DNA of 64,000 nucleotides from Meconema thalassinum (Eukaryota; Arthropoda; Insecta; Orthoptera; Tettigoniidae). The DNA lies in contig OX336388.2 of assembly GCA_946902985.2 (NCBI GenBank), positions 1,386,599,723 to 1,386,663,722 on the forward strand, given 5' to 3'. The notes beneath the pieces were generated by a model. The model had not been told where the DNA came from and did no database searches. It worked only from the letters and a program-made list of their open reading frames with translations. The position numbers and the translations under genes are program-made. Below are positions 62,078 to 64,000 of this stretch, piece by piece (position 1 is the first letter of the stretch; every line of letters begins with the position of its first letter).

Positions 62078-63285
62078 GTTGTTGTTTGAGTCTTCAGTCT
62101 TTTGACTGGTTTGATGCAGCCCTCCATGCCTCTCTGTCCTGAGCTAATCGTTTCATTTCTACATAGCTACCACACCCTACATCCGAGGCGATCTGTTTAA
62201 CATATTCTAACCTTGGTCTACCCCTACAGTTCTTGTCCTCGACCCTTCCTTCCATAACTAAGCTTGCTATTCCTGGATGTCTTAGTATGTGTCCTACCAA
62301 CCTATCTCTTCTCTTCATTAGCAGTCGCCAGAAACATCTCTCCTCTCCCACTCGTCTTAATACCTCTTTGTTTGTAACCCTATCTACCCATCTGATCTTC
62401 ATCATTCTCCTGTAACACCACATTTCAAATGACTCAATTCTCCTCTTTTCTGCTACACCAATAGTCCAAGTTTCACTTCCATAGAGCGCCACGCTCCAGA
62501 CAAAGGCTTTCAAAAATGACTTCCTAATACCTAAATCTATATTCGATGTCAGCAGATTCCTTTTTTGTAGAAATGCTTTCTTTGCCTGAGCCAACCTACT
62601 TTTTATATCCTCTTTGCTTCGTCCATCACTGGTTATTCTGCTTCCTAAGTAACATAAGTCTCCTACTTCCTTCAGCTTTTTACCTGCCAATTTGATCTCC
62701 ATAGAGGTTTCTGATTTATTTCGGCTGCATTCCAGTATTTTTGTTTTACATTTATTAATTTTCATCATGAATTCTTTCCGTAAGACGGAGTCCATACCAC
62801 TCAAAAACTCATTCAAATCCTCAGGCTTGTCGGCCAAGATGACGATGTCATCAGCAAATCTCAGAGTTGAAATTATTTCTCCTTGAATCTTCACTCCCAC
62901 TTTACATTTTTCTCTAATTTCCTTCATTGCTTGTTCAATGTAAAGATTGAAAAGTATGGGTGATAAGTTGCAGCCTTGCCTTACACCTTTCTGAATACCA
63001 GCTTCTCTCTCATGTCCTTCGACTCGAATGACTGCTGTCTGGTTTCTGTATAGATTGTATATCACCCTCCTATCCCTGTACTTTATTCCAATCGATTTCA
63101 AAATGTCAAACAATTTAGTCCAATCAACGTTATCAAAAGCCTTTTCTAAGTCTACAAAAGCCATGAACGTTCTCTTATCTTTCCTTATTCTACCTTACAA
63201 AATCAGCCTAAGACTTAGTACAGCTTCCCTTGTTCCTACATTTCTCCTGAAACCAAACTGGTCTTCACCCAACTCCGTGATGGGG
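62078..63285 (-). mobile_element. RTE-clade non-LTR retrotransposon, 5' truncated
   Basis: Minus-strand copy retaining about 1.2 kb: the RT from the GEDQFGFRRN block onward, plus a very short 3' UTR ending in (CAA)n (62076-62092). Short 3' UTRs with simple-repeat ends are characteristic of RTE elements. The endonuclease half is missing. Confidence 0.8.
62094..63285 (-). pseudogene. RTE reverse transcriptase, C-terminal two-thirds, one stop
   Basis: From the ATG at 63164 the frame is open for 356 codons: FVDLEKAFDNVDW (3-15), GVRQGCNLSPILFNLY (60-75), LRFADDIVIL (101-110, catalytic FADD), YLGSRIT (172-178), LYGSETWT (227-234) and an RGRPRLEYV tail. The same frame extends upstream to EDQFGFRRNVGTREAVLSLR but has a TAA at 63195-63197, so the ATG at 63164 is internal to the original gene. 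The polymerase core is intact, but the lack of the endonuclease and the early stop make this copy inactive. A related 3' end lies at 11936-12078. Confidence 0.85.
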
Positions 63286-63580
63286 TTCGAATGCACTCTT
63301 CTACTGAGTCCGGTGATATTATGGTCCCATTGCCTTGCATCTCATCACTCGCTGCTACCGCGGTAGGTACATTTGGAAATATTCCTCATAAATTACTTTG
63401 CCATACACGGTTTTGTAAGTATCGGACCATAAGTGAGAATTGTTCAAACAGAATAACTAAGAATCTACTTCAGGGACCACGGTCGACTACCGCAGTATAA
63501 AAGTAGGCTGCATCCTCGGCAAGATATGAAGATGATTTTGATGAATGGATAGCTTTATTTACTATCCTGCTTTCCTCGCA
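63286..63580. other. Unassigned sequence
   Basis: No recognised gene or repeat. Confidence 0.35.
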
Positions 63581-63584
63581 TAGC

Positions 63585-63775
63585 CTTGTGACGGTTTGAC
63601 CCTCACGTTGAGCGACAAGTGTGACGGTTTGCTCCACGTTGGGATGACAATTGTGACGTTTTGCTAGCCCACACGTTGAGCGTACAAGTGTAATGTTAAT
63701 TAATGCCCCATGTTGGTAGCGACAAGTGTAAAGGTTTGGCTGCCCCTAACTGTTGGGTGATTAATGTAACTGTTT
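63585..63775. repeat. Degenerate minisatellite, about 45-bp unit
   Basis: CACGTTGAGCGACAAGTGTG, CACGTTGGGATGACAATTGT, CACGTTGAGCGTACAAGTGT, CATGTTGGTAGCGACAAGTG and AACTGTTGGGTGATTAATGT recur, each followed by a GACGGTTTGC-like segment. About five units. Confidence 0.75.
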
Positions 63776-63779
63776 ACCT

Positions 63780-64000
63780 TTGCCTAAGCTATGTTGTTTT
63801 AATGGGCGCCAAGACCTCAACGCAATGCTGAAATCTAAATTTGTATTTAACAACGTCTAGCTCTGGTAGAACACCTTCAAGAATCTATTCACTCAGATCG
63901 TGGTATGATTTGATCATTAACCCAACAAACAATTGTATCAGGAGAAGGAATTGGTCCATATCTAATGCTACCTACTGAAAGCAAAGATTGCATTGTAAAA
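63780..64000. other. Unassigned window edge
   Basis: No recognised feature before the window ends. Confidence 0.3.

Overview
This 64 kb window looks like intergenic or intronic DNA from a large, transposon-packed animal genome, most likely an arthropod and probably an insect. The basis is the mix of element classes: piggyBac, hAT, mariner/Tc1, Helitron and Helentron-like DNA elements, a Penelope-like element, CR1/Jockey-type and RTE-type retrotransposons, and more than ten kinds of tRNA-derived SINE. The style of several SINEs reminds me of polyneopteran insects such as orthopterans, but that is recollection, not proof. I found no convincing host protein-coding exon, no functional tRNA gene, and no bacterial or viral gene. 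Nearly every open frame is a transposon gene, a remnant of one, or a chance frame in AT-rich sequence.

Layout. 0.7-9.7 kb: remnants of RTE-type and Jockey-type retrotransposons, SINEs, and a nest in which a Helentron-like element carrying about 290-bp satellite units sits in a hAT element, which sits in a retroposon (2.5-5.0 kb). 9.7-13.9 kb: a second Helentron-like element, a short inverted-repeat element with a ribozyme-like core, an RTE 3' end, and a Helitron with an internal tandem duplication and a SINE. 14.2-16.7 kb: a piggyBac element with TTAA flanks, perfect 17-bp terminal repeats and a twice-frameshifted transposase. 17.8-24.4 kb: a hAT copy with a nested Tc1/mariner-type MITE, a seven-unit 293-bp satellite array, and a short hAT with 8-bp target duplications. 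26.3-29.3 kb: an almost intact CR1/Jockey-type retrotransposon on the minus strand. 31.5-35.6 kb: a third Helentron-like element, then a long inverted-repeat element hosting a mariner and SINEs. 36.3-40.3 kb: a near-perfect 4-kb palindrome of two head-to-head Penelope-like copies, each with RT plus GIY-YIG domains and a hammerhead-ribozyme-like motif. 41-63 kb: mostly SINEs, including a 5S rRNA-derived one and a SINE inserted in a SINE, a hAT with a 58-bp minisatellite, a 5'-truncated RTE copy at 62.1-63.3 kb, and a degenerate minisatellite near the end.

How parts relate. Non-autonomous elements (SINEs, MITEs, Helitron and hAT derivatives) outnumber possible providers of machinery. Possible source families represented here are the CR1/Jockey-type and RTE-type reverse transcriptases, the Penelope-like RT/endonuclease and the piggyBac transposase. 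Which SINE depends on which retrotransposon cannot be decided from this sequence. The most unusual signals are the hammerhead-like motifs, shared by the Penelope palindrome and by an otherwise unclassified inverted-repeat family (called family H here) with copies at 9.3, 11.6, 33.3-35.6, 41.3 and 47.4 kb.
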